From NCBI GenBank assembly GCA_002551355.1, contig NTHE01000016.1, positions 60,381-124,380 of the forward strand: a stretch of 64,000 nt of DNA. The letters run 5' to 3'. Of this stretch, positions 7,802 through 16,490 are shown piece after piece; the first letter of the stretch is position 1, and each line of letters starts with the position of its first letter. A model generated the notes under the pieces. The model worked only from the letters and a program-made list of their open reading frames with translations, was not told where the DNA came from and made no database searches. This DNA comes from Streptomyces sp. man185 (GTDB taxonomy: Bacteria; Actinomycetota; Actinomycetes; Streptomycetales; Streptomycetaceae). Made by a program: the position numbers and the translations under genes.

Positions 7802-9216
7802 CAGGTCCTCGATCGGGCGGGCGGGCAGGGGACCTCCAGCCTGAACACCGTCGGCCCCTTGGGCGGACTGGACAGTAGCAGGGCCCCGCCGAGTACCGAG
7901 AGGCGATCGGCGACGCCCTGCAGGCCGGTCCCGCCGGCACCGCCCTCATCCCGCGCGGGGGCGCCGCCCATTCGCGCGCCGCCGTGTCCGTCGTCCTCGA
8001 CCTCCACCGTCAGCCGCCCGCGCGCGGTCCCGCCGGTCACCGTGACCCGGGTCGCCCCGCTGTGCTTCGCCACGTTCGCCAGCGCCTCGCTCACCGCGAA
8101 GTAGACCGCGGTCTCGACGGCTTCGAGCAGCCGGCCCGGTACCGTCAGGCGCACCTCGACCGGGACCGGGGAGCGGTCCGCCAGGTCCTCGACGGCGGCC
8201 ACGAGCCCCCGGTCGGTGAGGACATGGGGATGGATCCCGTGGATCAGCTCCCGTATCTCCACCAACGCGACCGACGCCTCCTCGTGCGCCCGCTCCAGCA
8301 GCCCGCCCAGCGGCTCGGCCGGCTTCTCCAGCCGGGCGAGTCCCAGCGTCATGGAGAGCGCCACCAGCCGTTGCTGCGCCCCGTCGTGCAGGTCGCGCTC
8401 GATACGGCGGCGTTCCGCCTCGAACGCGTCCACCAGCCGCATCCGCGACCGGTCCAGCTCCGCGATCCGGGAGTCGAGCGCGGAGTCCGGCGGGGCGAGC
8501 AGGGCCCGCGTCAGTACGGCGCGGCCCCGGGCGACGATCCCCAGCGGCCGGATCAGCAACGGCAGCAGCACCACCCCCGCCAGCAGCACCGCGAACGCCT
8601 CCGGCCAGGAATCGGCGAGCCACAGCTTCAGGACCCGCGCCTCTCCGTCCCCGCCCGCCGCCATCATCACCGGCGTCCCGATCAGCCCGCCGCACACCAG
8701 GAGAACCGTGCCGACGGCGAGAGCCTCCACCGGCCACAGGACGAACGCGAAGAGCAGTGCGTACGCGAACTCCCGCCAGGTGCACCGCTCCTGGAGCCGG
8801 GTGCGCAGCCAGGACGCAAGGCCCGGGTCGGGCGGATCGCGGTGCGGGGCGAGGACGGGGACCGGGTCGATCAGCCGAAGCCTGCGCCGCTCCAGCGCCG
8901 CCAGCGGGATCCCGGCCAGGACGAGCGTCAGCAGCAGCGGCACCCCGATGACGAGAACGGCCAGCGCGCTGCCCGCACCGGCCAGCAGGAGCAGGGCGAC
9001 CAGCGTCACGACACCGAGGGGCACGCTGGTCAGGAGGTAGAGCGCGGCACGCCACGGCCGGCCGTCGAGGAGCTGTCGGCGGACGGCTCGGAGCAGAGCG
9101 GCTCGGAAGGGGGCGGCCCGGAGGAGGGCGGGCGAGGATCCCGGTGACGGTGACGGTGACAGTGACGGTGACTGTGGCGTGGGCGGTGGCGGTGACGGCG
9201 GGCTGGGGGAGAGCAT
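7801..9216 (-). CDS. Sensor histidine kinase (HisKA_3 / NarX type) with proline-serine N-terminus
   Basis: A 471-residue kinase from ATG 9216. Residues 1-30 are a proline/serine run encoded by a near-repeat of GGTGAC units on the plus strand (about 9140-9200). Residues about 55-110 and 150-235 hold several membrane helices, a sensor-poor layout. The dimerisation helix has ERDLHDGAQQRL with His277 as phospho-acceptor. The ATPase has ALANVAKHSGA (N-box) and GTGLQGVADRLSVLGG (G-box). The gene overlaps the response regulator and diverges from the ABC genes at 9351. Upstream of the start no strong ribosome binding site is visible, so the start is less certain than the gene. Confidence 0.9.
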   Translation of the reverse strand: MLSPSPPSPPPPTPQSPSLSPSPSPGSSPALLRAAPFRAALLRAVRRQLLDGRPWRAALYLLTSVPLGVVTLVALLLLAGAGSALAVLVIGVPLLLTLVLAGIPLAALERRRLRLIDPVPVLAPHRDPPDPGLASWLRTRLQERCTWREFAYALLFAFVLWPVEALAVGTVLLVCGGLIGTPVMMAAGGDGEARVLKLWLADSWPEAFAVLLAGVVLLPLLIRPLGIVARGRAVLTRALLAPPDSALDSRIAELDRSRMRLVDAFEAERRRIERDLHDGAQQRLVALSMTLGLARLEKPAEPLGGLLERAHEEASVALVEIRELIHGIHPHVLTDRGLVAAVEDLADRSPVPVEVRLTVPGRLLEAVETAVYFAVSEALANVAKHSGATRVTVTGGTARGRLTVEVEDDGHGGARMGGAPARDEGGAGGTGLQGVADRLSVLGGALLLSSPPKGPTVFRLEVPCPPARSRT

Positions 9217-9350
9217 GACGGGCACGCTATGAGACGGTCTCCCCGGCCGACCACCCCGCTCTCTGCCCTCCCGTGGTGGAGCTGGCTCCACCACGAGGAC
9301 TCCACCTCGCCGCGATGTGCCGGGCGAGCGCCGCCGGTTGAGTGGACGCC

Positions 9351-10178
9351 ATGAATCCAGCAGCGACCACCGACCCGACAGCGGCCGTTCGGCTCCGGTC
9401 CGTGACCCGTTCCTACGGCCGTGACGGCCGCGACGGCAGCACCGTGAGAGCGCTCGACGATGTCAGCCTCACCATCCGCCGCGGCACTTTCACCGCCGTC
9501 ATGGGCCCCTCCGGCTCCGGCAAGTCGACGCTCCTGCACTGCGTCGCGGGCCTGGACCGGCCGACCGGCGGCCGGGTGCTGCTGGGCGACACCGATCTGA
9601 CCGGGCTCAGCGAGGCCCGGCTGACCAAGCTGCGCCGGGGGCGGATCGGCTTCGTCTTCCAGGCGTTCAACCTGTTGCCCTCCCTCACCGCCGCGCAGAA
9701 CGTGGCCCTGCCGCTGCGGCTCGCCGGACGGCGGCCGCGCAAGGCGGAGGTGCTCGACGCCCTGGACAAGGTCGGGCTGCGCGAGCGGGCCGGTCACCGG
9801 CCCGGCGAGCTCTCCGGCGGCCAGCAGCAGCGGGTGGCGATCGCCCGCGCCCTGGTGACTCGGCCCGAAGTGCTCTTCGGCGACGAGCCGACCGGCGCTC
9901 TGGACTCCACCGCCGGGCGCGCGGTGCTCGGCCTGCTGCGCGCGATGACCGACGACGGACGCACCGTGATCATGGTGACCCACGACCCGATCGCCGCCTC
10001 CTTCGCCGATCGCGTCCTCTTCCTCGCCGACGGCCGGATCCGGGACGACCTGGACGCGCCCTCCGCGGAGCGGATCGCGGCGCGCATGGCGGCACTCTCC
10101 GCTCCGGGGCTTGAGGCGGCCCCGGGGGACCTGGAGTCCCCGGCGTCCCTGACGTCCCCGGCGGTGGTCCCGTGCTGA
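9351..10178 (+). CDS. ABC transporter ATP-binding protein (MacB/LolD type)
   Basis: A 275-residue ATPase of the group that works with FtsX-fold permeases. It shows Walker [10 protein letters not shown] (about residues 52-60), Q-loop [22 protein letters not shown] (the LolD/MacB signature), [15 protein letters not shown] and Walker [17 protein letters not shown] 9351 is preferred; GTG 9342 is in frame. Its stop overlaps the permease start by 7 bp. Such pairs export peptides or lipids, or act as mechanotransmission complexes, and are often induced by the neighbouring two-component system, here divergently encoded. Confidence 0.92.
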   Translation: MNPAATTDPTAAVRLRSVTRSYGRDGRDGSTVRALDDVSLTIRRGTFTAVMGPSGSGKSTLLHCVAGLDRPTGGRVLLGDTDLTGLSEARLTKLRRGRIGFVFQAFNLLPSLTAAQNVALPLRLAGRRPRKAEVLDALDKVGLRERAGHRPGELSGGQQQRVAIARALVTRPEVLFGDEPTGALDSTAGRAVLGLLRAMTDDGRTVIMVTHDPIAASFADRVLFLADGRIRDDLDAPSAERIAARMAALSAPGLEAAPGDLESPASLTSPAVVPC

Positions 10179-12730
10179 TGTTGGCGCTGCGCGGTGTGCG
10201 GCAGAGGTGGGTCACCTTCGTCGGGTCGTTCGTCGCCCTGGCTCTGGGGACGGGGCTCATCGCCGCCACCGGACTCGCCCTCGCCGCGACGTTCGACGCC
10301 CCGGAGCGGGGGCCCGAACGGTTCGCCGCCGCTCCCGTCGTCGTCCGGGCCGTCGACCGCCTTCGGGTCGACACCCCGATCGGGACCCGGACCAGCCCCC
10401 TCGACCGCCCCGGCCCGGTCCCGCCGAACCTCGCCGGCCAACTGGCCGTCCTGGGCCGCACGGTGGAGGACCGGACCTTCCCGGCGGACCTCACGGCCCC
10501 TCGTACCGGCACCGACAGAAGCACCGGCACCGACAGAAGCACCGGCACCGGCAGAGACACCGGCACCGGCATCGGCGCCCAGACCCGGGCCGGCCACCCC
10601 TGGTCCGTCGCCGCCGCCGCCCCGTACCGCCTCTCCACCGGCCGCGCCCCCGCCGCCCCCGGCGAAGTCGTCGTCACCACCGGACCCGGCCGCGCCCCGC
10701 TCCGTACCGGGGACCGCGTCCAGGTCCGCACCCCGGCCGGGAGCGATATCAGGACCGTCGTCGGCACCGTGGCCGGCCGGGGCTTCGAGGAGGCCGTCTT
10801 CTTCACCGACGACGAGGCCGCCCGGATCTCCCCGGACATCGACGCCCTCGTGGTGCACGCCGACGCCGACGCCGTACGCGGCGCCCTCGGACCGGACAGC
10901 GGCATGGACGTCCTCACCGGCCACGACCGCCGCCGCGCCGACCCCGACCCCGACCGCGACGTCCGGGCCCTGATCTCCGTCAACGCGCTGCTCGGCACCG
11001 CCGCGGGCATCACCCTGTTCGTCTCCGCCGCCGTCGTGGCGTCGACGTTCTCGTTCGCCGTGGCCGGGCGGCGGCGGGAGTTCGGGCTGTTGCGCACGGC
11101 CGGTGCGACGCCCGGCCAGATCCGCCGTACGGTGTGCGCCGAAGCGGTCCTCCTCGGAGTGCTGGCCTCGGCGGCGGGCACCTGGCTCGGAGCCCGGAGC
11201 GCGCCCCTGCTGGTCCGCCGGATGACCGACGCGGGCCTCGCCCCGCCCTGGTTCGCCCTCGGGGACCCGACCTGGCCGCTGCACACCGCCTTCTGGACCG
11301 GGGTCTTCGTCGCCACCGCGGCGGCGCTCGTCTCCTGCCACCGGGCCGGGCGGACCGCCCCGACGGAGGTGCTGCGCGAGGCCGCCGTCGACAGCCGGGT
11401 CATGCCGGTGAGCCGCTGGGCCGCCGCCGTCCTGGCCGTGCTCGCCGGACTCGGTCTGCCCGCCCTGGCGCTGGCGGTCGACCCGGGCGATCTGCTGGGC
11501 CGCAAGTCCTACGTCACCCGGCCCATGCTCCTCATCGTCGGCTGCGCGCTCCTCGCCCCCGTCCTGGTGCGCCCGGTCGGCCGGCTGCTGACCTGCCTGC
11601 CCGCGCGGCTGCCCGGCGCCACCGGCGTACTCGTCCGGGAGAACACCGCCGCCGGAGTGCGCAGGACCGCCGCCGTCGCCGCGCCCGTCCTGATCACCGT
11701 CGCCCTCGCCGCCTCCCTCACCGGCACCGTCGCGACCCTGGAGGAGGCCAGAGCCACCGAGGCGCGCACCGCCACCACCGCCGACTTCGTGGTGACGTCG
11801 GGACAGGAGGGCCGGCCGCTGGCCCCCGCCTTCGTGGAGCGGGCGCGGGCCGTCGAGGGGGCGGTGGTCAGCGTGTCGCGGTCCACGGCCGTCACCGTCC
11901 TCGAGGAGGGCACGGCCCTCGTCTCCTCCGAGGCCCGCGCGGTCGACCCCGCCCGGCTGGCGGCCGTGTCGGAGCTGCCCGTGACGGCCGGCCGGCTCAC
12001 CGATCTCGACGACGGCGCGATCGTCGTCAACGAGGAGTGGCTGACCACGCGGGTCGGCGACCGGGTCACCGTCTGGCTCGGCGACGGGCGCGAGGCGTCG
12101 CTGCGGATCGCCGCCGTCCTGGCCACCGGTACCGGCGACAACGGCGTCTACGTCACCGCCCGGAACGCCGGGGGCGCGGCCCTCGACCGGATCGACGTCA
12201 AGGTCGCCCCGGGCGGTGACCGGCAGGCCGTCGCCGCCGCGCTGGACACTGCCGCTGCCGCCACCGGTACGCGGGTGGAGACCCGGGACGCATGGCTGGC
12301 CGCGGACAGCCCGGGGACGAACGACCACACCGGGACCGGTCTCCGGATGATCCTCGCCATCGCTCTCCTGTGTACGGGGACGGCCCTGGCCAACACCCTG
12401 GTCATGGCCACCTCCGACCGGGTCCGGGACCTCGCCGTGCTCCGCCTCGCCGGGGCCACCGTCCCGCAGGTCCTGCGGCTCGTCGCGGCCGAGGCGGTCG
12501 CGGCGGTCGGGGTGGGAGCGGTGCTCGGGGGCGTGGTCGCGGTGGTGAACCTGCTGGTGGTGTGGGGCGCCCTGGCGCTCCTGGGCGTCACGTCCGTCGT
12601 CGTGGTGCCGTGGGGAACGCTCGGCCTCGTCGTCGGGGCCGCGGCGCTCCTGGCCGCCGGCTCCGCCGTCCTGCCGGCCGCGTTCGCCCTGCGGACCCGG
12701 CCGGTCGAACTCGCGGGCGCGCGTGAGTAG
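10172..12730 (+). CDS. FtsX-like ABC permease with duplicated membrane domain
   Basis: An 852-residue permease from GTG 10172. A first helix near residue 20 (FVGSFVALALGTGLIAATGL) is followed by a periplasmic region carrying four TGT-x-x-x repeats, then three helices (TAAGITLFVSAAVVASTFSF with AGRRREFGLLRTAGAT). The second FtsX block is at the C-terminus (LRMILAIALLCTGTALANTL, ATSDRVRDLAVLRLAGAT, then two helices). The R-x-x-x-x-x-LR-x-AGA motif occurs twice, as expected for the 8-10 helix actinobacterial form. It works with the ATPase at 9351. The substrate is not predictable from sequence. Confidence 0.9.
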   Translation: MLMLALRGVRQRWVTFVGSFVALALGTGLIAATGLALAATFDAPERGPERFAAAPVVVRAVDRLRVDTPIGTRTSPLDRPGPVPPNLAGQLAVLGRTVEDRTFPADLTAPRTGTDRSTGTDRSTGTGRDTGTGIGAQTRAGHPWSVAAAAPYRLSTGRAPAAPGEVVVTTGPGRAPLRTGDRVQVRTPAGSDIRTVVGTVAGRGFEEAVFFTDDEAARISPDIDALVVHADADAVRGALGPDSGMDVLTGHDRRRADPDPDRDVRALISVNALLGTAAGITLFVSAAVVASTFSFAVAGRRREFGLLRTAGATPGQIRRTVCAEAVLLGVLASAAGTWLGARSAPLLVRRMTDAGLAPPWFALGDPTWPLHTAFWTGVFVATAAALVSCHRAGRTAPTEVLREAAVDSRVMPVSRWAAAVLAVLAGLGLPALALAVDPGDLLGRKSYVTRPMLLIVGCALLAPVLVRPVGRLLTCLPARLPGATGVLVRENTAAGVRRTAAVAAPVLITVALAASLTGTVATLEEARATEARTATTADFVVTSGQEGRPLAPAFVERARAVEGAVVSVSRSTAVTVLEEGTALVSSEARAVDPARLAAVSELPVTAGRLTDLDDGAIVVNEEWLTTRVGDRVTVWLGDGREASLRIAAVLATGTGDNGVYVTARNAGGAALDRIDVKVAPGGDRQAVAAALDTAAAATGTRVETRDAWLAADSPGTNDHTGTGLRMILAIALLCTGTALANTLVMATSDRVRDLAVLRLAGATVPQVLRLVAAEAVAAVGVGAVLGGVVAVVNLLVVWGALALLGVTSVVVVPWGTLGLVVGAAALLAAGSAVLPAAFALRTRPVELAGARE
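10505..10576 (+). repeat. Four in-frame 18-bp tandem repeats inside the permease gene
   Basis: Units at 10505, 10523, 10541 and 10559 begin ACCGGCACCG. The first two are identical (TGTDRS) and the next two diverge (TGTGRD, TGTGIG). They encode a Thr/Gly-rich segment of the external loop and probably vary in copy number between strains. Confidence 0.85.
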
Positions 12731-12746
12731 TCGTCGCCGTACTGAA

Positions 12747-12796
12747 GGGCGCCGGTGAGCGCGCGCGTGGTGGTCACCGCGTGCTCACCGGCGCCC
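12747..12796 (+). terminator. Terminator after the ABC permease
   Basis: A long stem begins GGGCGCCGGTGAGC (12747) and pairs with GCTCACCGGCGCCC ending at 12796, 16 bp after the permease stop. No U-tract is present, as is common in Streptomyces. Confidence 0.7.
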
Positions 12797-12868
12797 GTCA
12801 GCCCGCGCGCAGCGGTGACCGGCTCGACAACGCTCGTGATCGATCCGCCCAGGGCTTAGGCTCGCTCC

Positions 12869-13720
12869 ATGGGCAGTCACCCGGAAAGTCTTCCGACCCC
12901 GACCACCCCGGCCGGCCGCGAGGGGCTCGACGCCGTTCTCGCCCGGCCGGACCGCGCGGTCGTCGCCCTCGACTTCGACGGCACGCTCGCCGACATCGTC
13001 CCGGACCCCGAACAGGCCCGCGCTCACCCCGGCACCGTCGAGGCGCTCGCCGCACTCGCGCCGAAGGTCGCCGCCATCGCCGTGATCACCGGCCGCCCGG
13101 CGGGCGTCGCCGTGCGCTACGGGGGCTTCGCGGGCGTCCCCGGCCTGGAGCACCTCGTCGTGCTCGGGCACTACGGCGCAGAACGCTGGGACGCCGTCAC
13201 CGGCACCGTCCGGGCCCCCGCCCCGCACCCGGGCGTCACCGCCGTGCGTGCCGAACTCCCCGGCGTACTGCACGAGTTCGACGCGTGGCGCGGTACCTGG
13301 ATCGAGGAGAAGGGGCAGGCCGTCGCGGTCCACACCCGGCGCGCCGAGGACCCGCAGGCGGCCTTCGAGTCGCTGCGCGGGCCCCTCGGCGAGCTGGCCG
13401 CGACCCACGGTCTGATCGTCGAACCGGGGCGCCTGGTCCTGGAGTTGCGGCCGCCAGGCATGGACAAGGGCGTCGCGCTCGCCGGGTTCGTCGCGGAGTT
13501 GGACGCGGAGTCCGTGATCTACGCGGGCGACGACCTCGGGGACCTCGCAGCGTTCGCCGCCGTGGAGAAGCTGCGAACGGAGGGCCCGGACGGCATCCCC
13601 GGCCTCCTGGTGTGCAGCGGCAGCGCCGAGGTGCCCGAACTGGCCGAGCGTGCCGACCTGTCGGTGCCGGGCCCGGCCGCGGTGGTGGACTTCCTGGCGG
13701 CCCTGGCGGAGCGGCTGTAG
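12869..13720 (+). CDS. otsB: Trehalose-6-phosphate phosphatase
   Basis: A 283-residue HAD-superfamily phosphatase. Motif I is VALDFDGTLADIVPD (nucleophile and general-acid aspartates). Motif II lies in AVITGRP, substrate-contact residues in LGHYGAERWD, motif III around GMDKGVALAGFV, and motif IV in VIYAGDDLGDLAAF. It removes phosphate from trehalose-6-phosphate, the second step of the OtsAB route. The otsA gene lies immediately downstream on the opposite strand, so the two are convergent and not co-transcribed. Trehalose is the main compatible solute and spore reserve in Streptomyces. Confidence 0.95.
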   Translation: MGSHPESLPTPTTPAGREGLDAVLARPDRAVVALDFDGTLADIVPDPEQARAHPGTVEALAALAPKVAAIAVITGRPAGVAVRYGGFAGVPGLEHLVVLGHYGAERWDAVTGTVRAPAPHPGVTAVRAELPGVLHEFDAWRGTWIEEKGQAVAVHTRRAEDPQAAFESLRGPLGELAATHGLIVEPGRLVLELRPPGMDKGVALAGFVAELDAESVIYAGDDLGDLAAFAAVEKLRTEGPDGIPGLLVCSGSAEVPELAERADLSVPGPAAVVDFLAALAERL

Positions 13721-13747
13721 GAGGCGGAGCGGCTGTGGGAGCGGGAG

Positions 13748-13775
13748 GGGCGGCCGGTCCGATTCCGGCCGGCCC
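13748..13775. terminator. Bidirectional terminator between otsB and otsA
   Basis: Arms GGGCGGCCGG (13748-13757) and CCGGCCGGCCC (13765-13775) pair around a 7-base loop between convergent stops. Confidence 0.65.
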
Positions 13776-13787
13776 GCTTCCGGGCCG

Positions 13788-15176
13788 TCACCCCTGCCGC
13801 AGCGCCTCCAGCTGGTCCAGGAACCACTGCTGCGGCGGCAGCGCGGTCGCCGCCTCGGCCAGTCGCTTCGTGCGCCCGGACCGCTCGTCCGCGCTCATCG
13901 TCAGTCCCTCGTGCAGGGCCTCGGCCGTGCCCGTCACGTCGTAAGGGTTCACCACGATCGCGTCCTCGCCCAGCTCCTCGTATGCCCCCGCCTCCCGCGA
14001 CAGCACCAGCGCGCAGCCGTGGTCGGAGACGACGGGGACCTCCTTGGCGACCAGGTTCATCCCGTCGCGGATCGGGTTGACCAGCGCCACGTCCGCCAGC
14101 CGGTACGCGGCCAGCGAGCGGGCGAAGTCGTCCTTCACGTGGAGGATGACCGGCGTCCAACTCTCCGTGCCGTAGGCCCCGTTGATTTCCGTGGCCAGGG
14201 ACTGCACCGCCGCCGTGTAGTCCCGGTAGACGGCGAGGTCCTGGCGGGAGGGGTAGGCGAAGGCGATGTGCACGACGCGTTCGCGCCACTCCGGGTGGGC
14301 GTCCAGCAGCGTCCGGTACGCGTGCAGGCCGCGCACGATGTTCTTGGACAGCTCGGTGCGGTCCACCCGGACGATGGTCCTGCGGCCCTCGCCCACCTGC
14401 TCCCGCAACGCCGCCATCCGCTCGTCCACGTCCGCCTCGTGCGAGCGGCGGCGCAGGAAGTCGGCGTCGGCCCCGAGGCCGTGCACCCCGATCCTGGTCC
14501 GGCCCGTGCCGCCGAGGATCTCCGTACAGCAGCCGATGAACGCGTCCGCCCAGCGCCGGGTCAGGAACGCGGCCCGGTCCGCGCCGAGGATGCCGCGCAG
14601 CAACTGCTCGGCGATGTCGTCGGGGAGCAGCCGGAAGTAGTCGACGGGCGCCCACGGGGTGTGCGAGAAGTGGCCGATCCTGAGGTCCGGGCGCAGCTCG
14701 CGGAGCATGCCGGGGACCAGGGCCAGGTGGTAGTCCTGGACGAGGACAGCCGCCCCCGGGCCCGCCTCCTCGGCCAGCGCATCGGCGAAGGCCCGGTTGT
14801 ACGTCTCGTACGAAGCCCACTGCCGGCGGAACTCCGCGTCGAAGACCGGCTCGACGGGCGTCTGGTAGAGCAGGTGGTGGACGAACCACAGCACCGAGTT
14901 CGCGATCCCGTTGTACGCGTCGGCGTGCACCTCGGCGTCGATGTCCAGCATCCGCACGCCCGGCTCCCCGACCCCGCGGCGCACCGCCTCGCGGTCGCCG
15001 TCGCCGAGGGCCGCGCAGACCCACAGCTTGTCGTCGACGGCGCTCAGCCCGGAGACGAGACCGCCCCCGCCGCGCTTGGCGTCGAGCGTCCCGTCCTCGC
15101 CGAGCGTGTACGAGACCGGGCCGCGGTTGGACGCGACGAGGACCTGGGCAGTGGCTTCGGGATGCTCGGTGACCAT
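13788..15176 (-). CDS. otsA: Trehalose-6-phosphate synthase (GT20)
   Basis: A 462-residue glycosyltransferase from ATG 15176; the frame runs to 15227 but the extension lacks family sequence. Diagnostic blocks are VLVASNRGPVSY at the N-terminus, GGGGLVSGLS (nucleotide-sugar loop), VQDYHLALVPGMLREL, HTPWAPVDYFRLLP, the basic-residue region VRVDRTELSKNI, and VNPIRDGMNLVAKE near the C-terminus. It joins a glucosyl nucleotide to glucose-6-phosphate. From memory, Streptomyces OtsA prefers GDP-glucose. The actinobacterial form differs from E. coli OtsA in the VDRTELSKN block. Its neighbour gpgS, 64 bp upstream on the same strand, suggests co-transcription. Confidence 0.93.
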   Translation of the reverse strand: MVTEHPEATAQVLVASNRGPVSYTLGEDGTLDAKRGGGGLVSGLSAVDDKLWVCAALGDGDREAVRRGVGEPGVRMLDIDAEVHADAYNGIANSVLWFVHHLLYQTPVEPVFDAEFRRQWASYETYNRAFADALAEEAGPGAAVLVQDYHLALVPGMLRELRPDLRIGHFSHTPWAPVDYFRLLPDDIAEQLLRGILGADRAAFLTRRWADAFIGCCTEILGGTGRTRIGVHGLGADADFLRRRSHEADVDERMAALREQVGEGRRTIVRVDRTELSKNIVRGLHAYRTLLDAHPEWRERVVHIAFAYPSRQDLAVYRDYTAAVQSLATEINGAYGTESWTPVILHVKDDFARSLAAYRLADVALVNPIRDGMNLVAKEVPVVSDHGCALVLSREAGAYEELGEDAIVVNPYDVTGTAEALHEGLTMSADERSGRTKRLAEAATALPPQQWFLDQLEALRQG

Positions 15177-15240
15177 GTAGCGGAACCTAGCCCGTTCGGG
15201 AAGCCGCCAAACGCCTCGGGACCTCATGCGGCCCTCCGCC

Positions 15241-16218
15241 TCACGCCGCGTGGCGCTCCGCGTACTCCGCGATCTCCCGCATCGGCGGCCGCTCCTCCGT
15301 GTCCACCGCGTGGGTGCGGGGCACGAAACCCTCCTCGCCGCGCTCGAACTGGGTCAGTGCCGGCCGCACCAGATGGCCCCGGGAGAGCCGCAGCTGCGCC
15401 GTGCGGTAGATCGCCGCCGCCATCCGGCCCAGCGCCTGCCCGTCCTGGTGGCGGTGTTTGCGTACGCCGACGTCGACCTGGCCCAGCGCGTCCAGGCCCA
15501 CGGTGTGCAGCGCGTCCACGAGCAGCCCCAGCTCCACTCCGTAACCGACCGGGAACGGCAGCCGCTCCAGCAGGGAGCGCCGCACCGCGTACTCGCCGCC
15601 CAGCGGCTGGACGAAGCCGGCCAGCTGCGGCCAGTGCAGATTGAGCAGCGGGCGTGCCACCAGTTCGGTGACCCGGCCGCCCTGACCTGCGCTGTCGCCG
15701 AGCGGACGGTCGTACATCGCCTTGACGAAGTGGACCGTGGGGTCGGTGAGCAGCGGGCCGACCGTCCCCGAGACGAAGTCCGCCGAGAAGTCCTTGAGGT
15801 CGGCGTCCACGAAGCAGACGATCTCGCCGCTTGTCACCAGGAGCGACCGCCACAGCACCTCGCCCTTGCCGGGCAGGGCCGGGATCCGGGGCAGGATCGC
15901 GTCCCGGTGGACGACCCGGGCGCCCGCCGCCCGGGCCACCGCGGCGGTGGCGTCGGTGGAGCCGGAGTCGATCACCACGAGTTCGTCGACGAGCCGGACC
16001 TTCTCCATCAGCTCCCGGCGGATCGTCGCCACGATCGCGCCGACCGTGGCCTCCTCGTTCAGCGCGGGCAGCACCACGCTCACCGACGTGACGCGCGGAT
16101 CGGCGGCCCGGGCGTCGGTGAGCCGGTTGAGCGGGCGGTCGCCGGACGACCAGGAACGCCTGGTCAGCCAGCGTTCCACCTCTTCGAGCACGGTCGGCAC
16201 TCCCTGTGTGTGATCCAT
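15241..16218 (-). CDS. gpgS: Glucosyl-3-phosphoglycerate synthase (GT81)
   Basis: A 325-residue retaining GT-A enzyme. It has SVVLPALNEEATVGAIV (nucleotide-sugar entry), VVIDSGSTDATAAVARAAGARV, the metal-binding DXD in CFVDADLKDF, PLLNLHWPQLAGFVQPLGGEYAVRR, and YGVELGLLVDA with the acceptor-site region DVGVRKHRHQ. It transfers glucose to 3-phosphoglycerate, the first step toward glucosylglycerate or methylglucose polysaccharides. It lies directly upstream of otsA, so both may draw on the same nucleotide-sugar pool. It diverges from the riboswitch-led thrC gene. Confidence 0.9.
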   Translation of the reverse strand: MDHTQGVPTVLEEVERWLTRRSWSSGDRPLNRLTDARAADPRVTSVSVVLPALNEEATVGAIVATIRRELMEKVRLVDELVVIDSGSTDATAAVARAAGARVVHRDAILPRIPALPGKGEVLWRSLLVTSGEIVCFVDADLKDFSADFVSGTVGPLLTDPTVHFVKAMYDRPLGDSAGQGGRVTELVARPLLNLHWPQLAGFVQPLGGEYAVRRSLLERLPFPVGYGVELGLLVDALHTVGLDALGQVDVGVRKHRHQDGQALGRMAAAIYRTAQLRLSRGHLVRPALTQFERGEEGFVPRTHAVDTEERPPMREIAEYAERHAA

Positions 16219-16345
16219 CTCGCGGTTCGGACGACTATCTCAACGGTCCGGTGCTTCGGTTACAGTCTTGAACAACGCGGATGACCCTCGCATGTCGGGG
16301 TCGGACCGCACATAAACGCCTGGATCGAAGATCCAGAGCCATAGA

Positions 16346-16471
16346 GCTCATCCAGAGGGACTGAGGGAACGGCCCGTTGAAGTCCCGGCAACCCTCCTGC
16401 CGACCGCGAGGTCACGGTGGGGAAGGTGCCAATTCCGTCTTGCGGCGAAATGCGTCGCGAGGAAGATGAGG
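16346..16471 (+). ncRNA. SAM-I (S-box) riboswitch in the thrC leader
   Basis: The consensus core is easy to read: CTCATCCAGAGGGACTGAGG (P1/P2 start), GGAACGGCCCGTTGAAGTCC (kink-turn and P3), CCGGCAACC, GGTGCCAATTCC, and a closing GAAGATGAG at 16462-16470 that pairs with the opening CTCATC to form P1. All conserved S-box blocks are in order. The threonine synthase ATG follows 20 bases downstream, with GGAGAAAGGG between. The short gap suggests control of translation start, not a long terminator switch. S-box RNAs bind S-adenosylmethionine and turn genes off. Confidence 0.93.
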
Positions 16472-16490
16472 AGAAAGGGCCTCCGCCATC

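Noticed and set aside
9794..12328. 844-residue minus-strand frame across the ABC ATPase and permease genes
   Set aside because: A GC-rich shadow of the plus-strand ABC genes; it is Gly/Asp/Glu/Arg low complexity with no domain.
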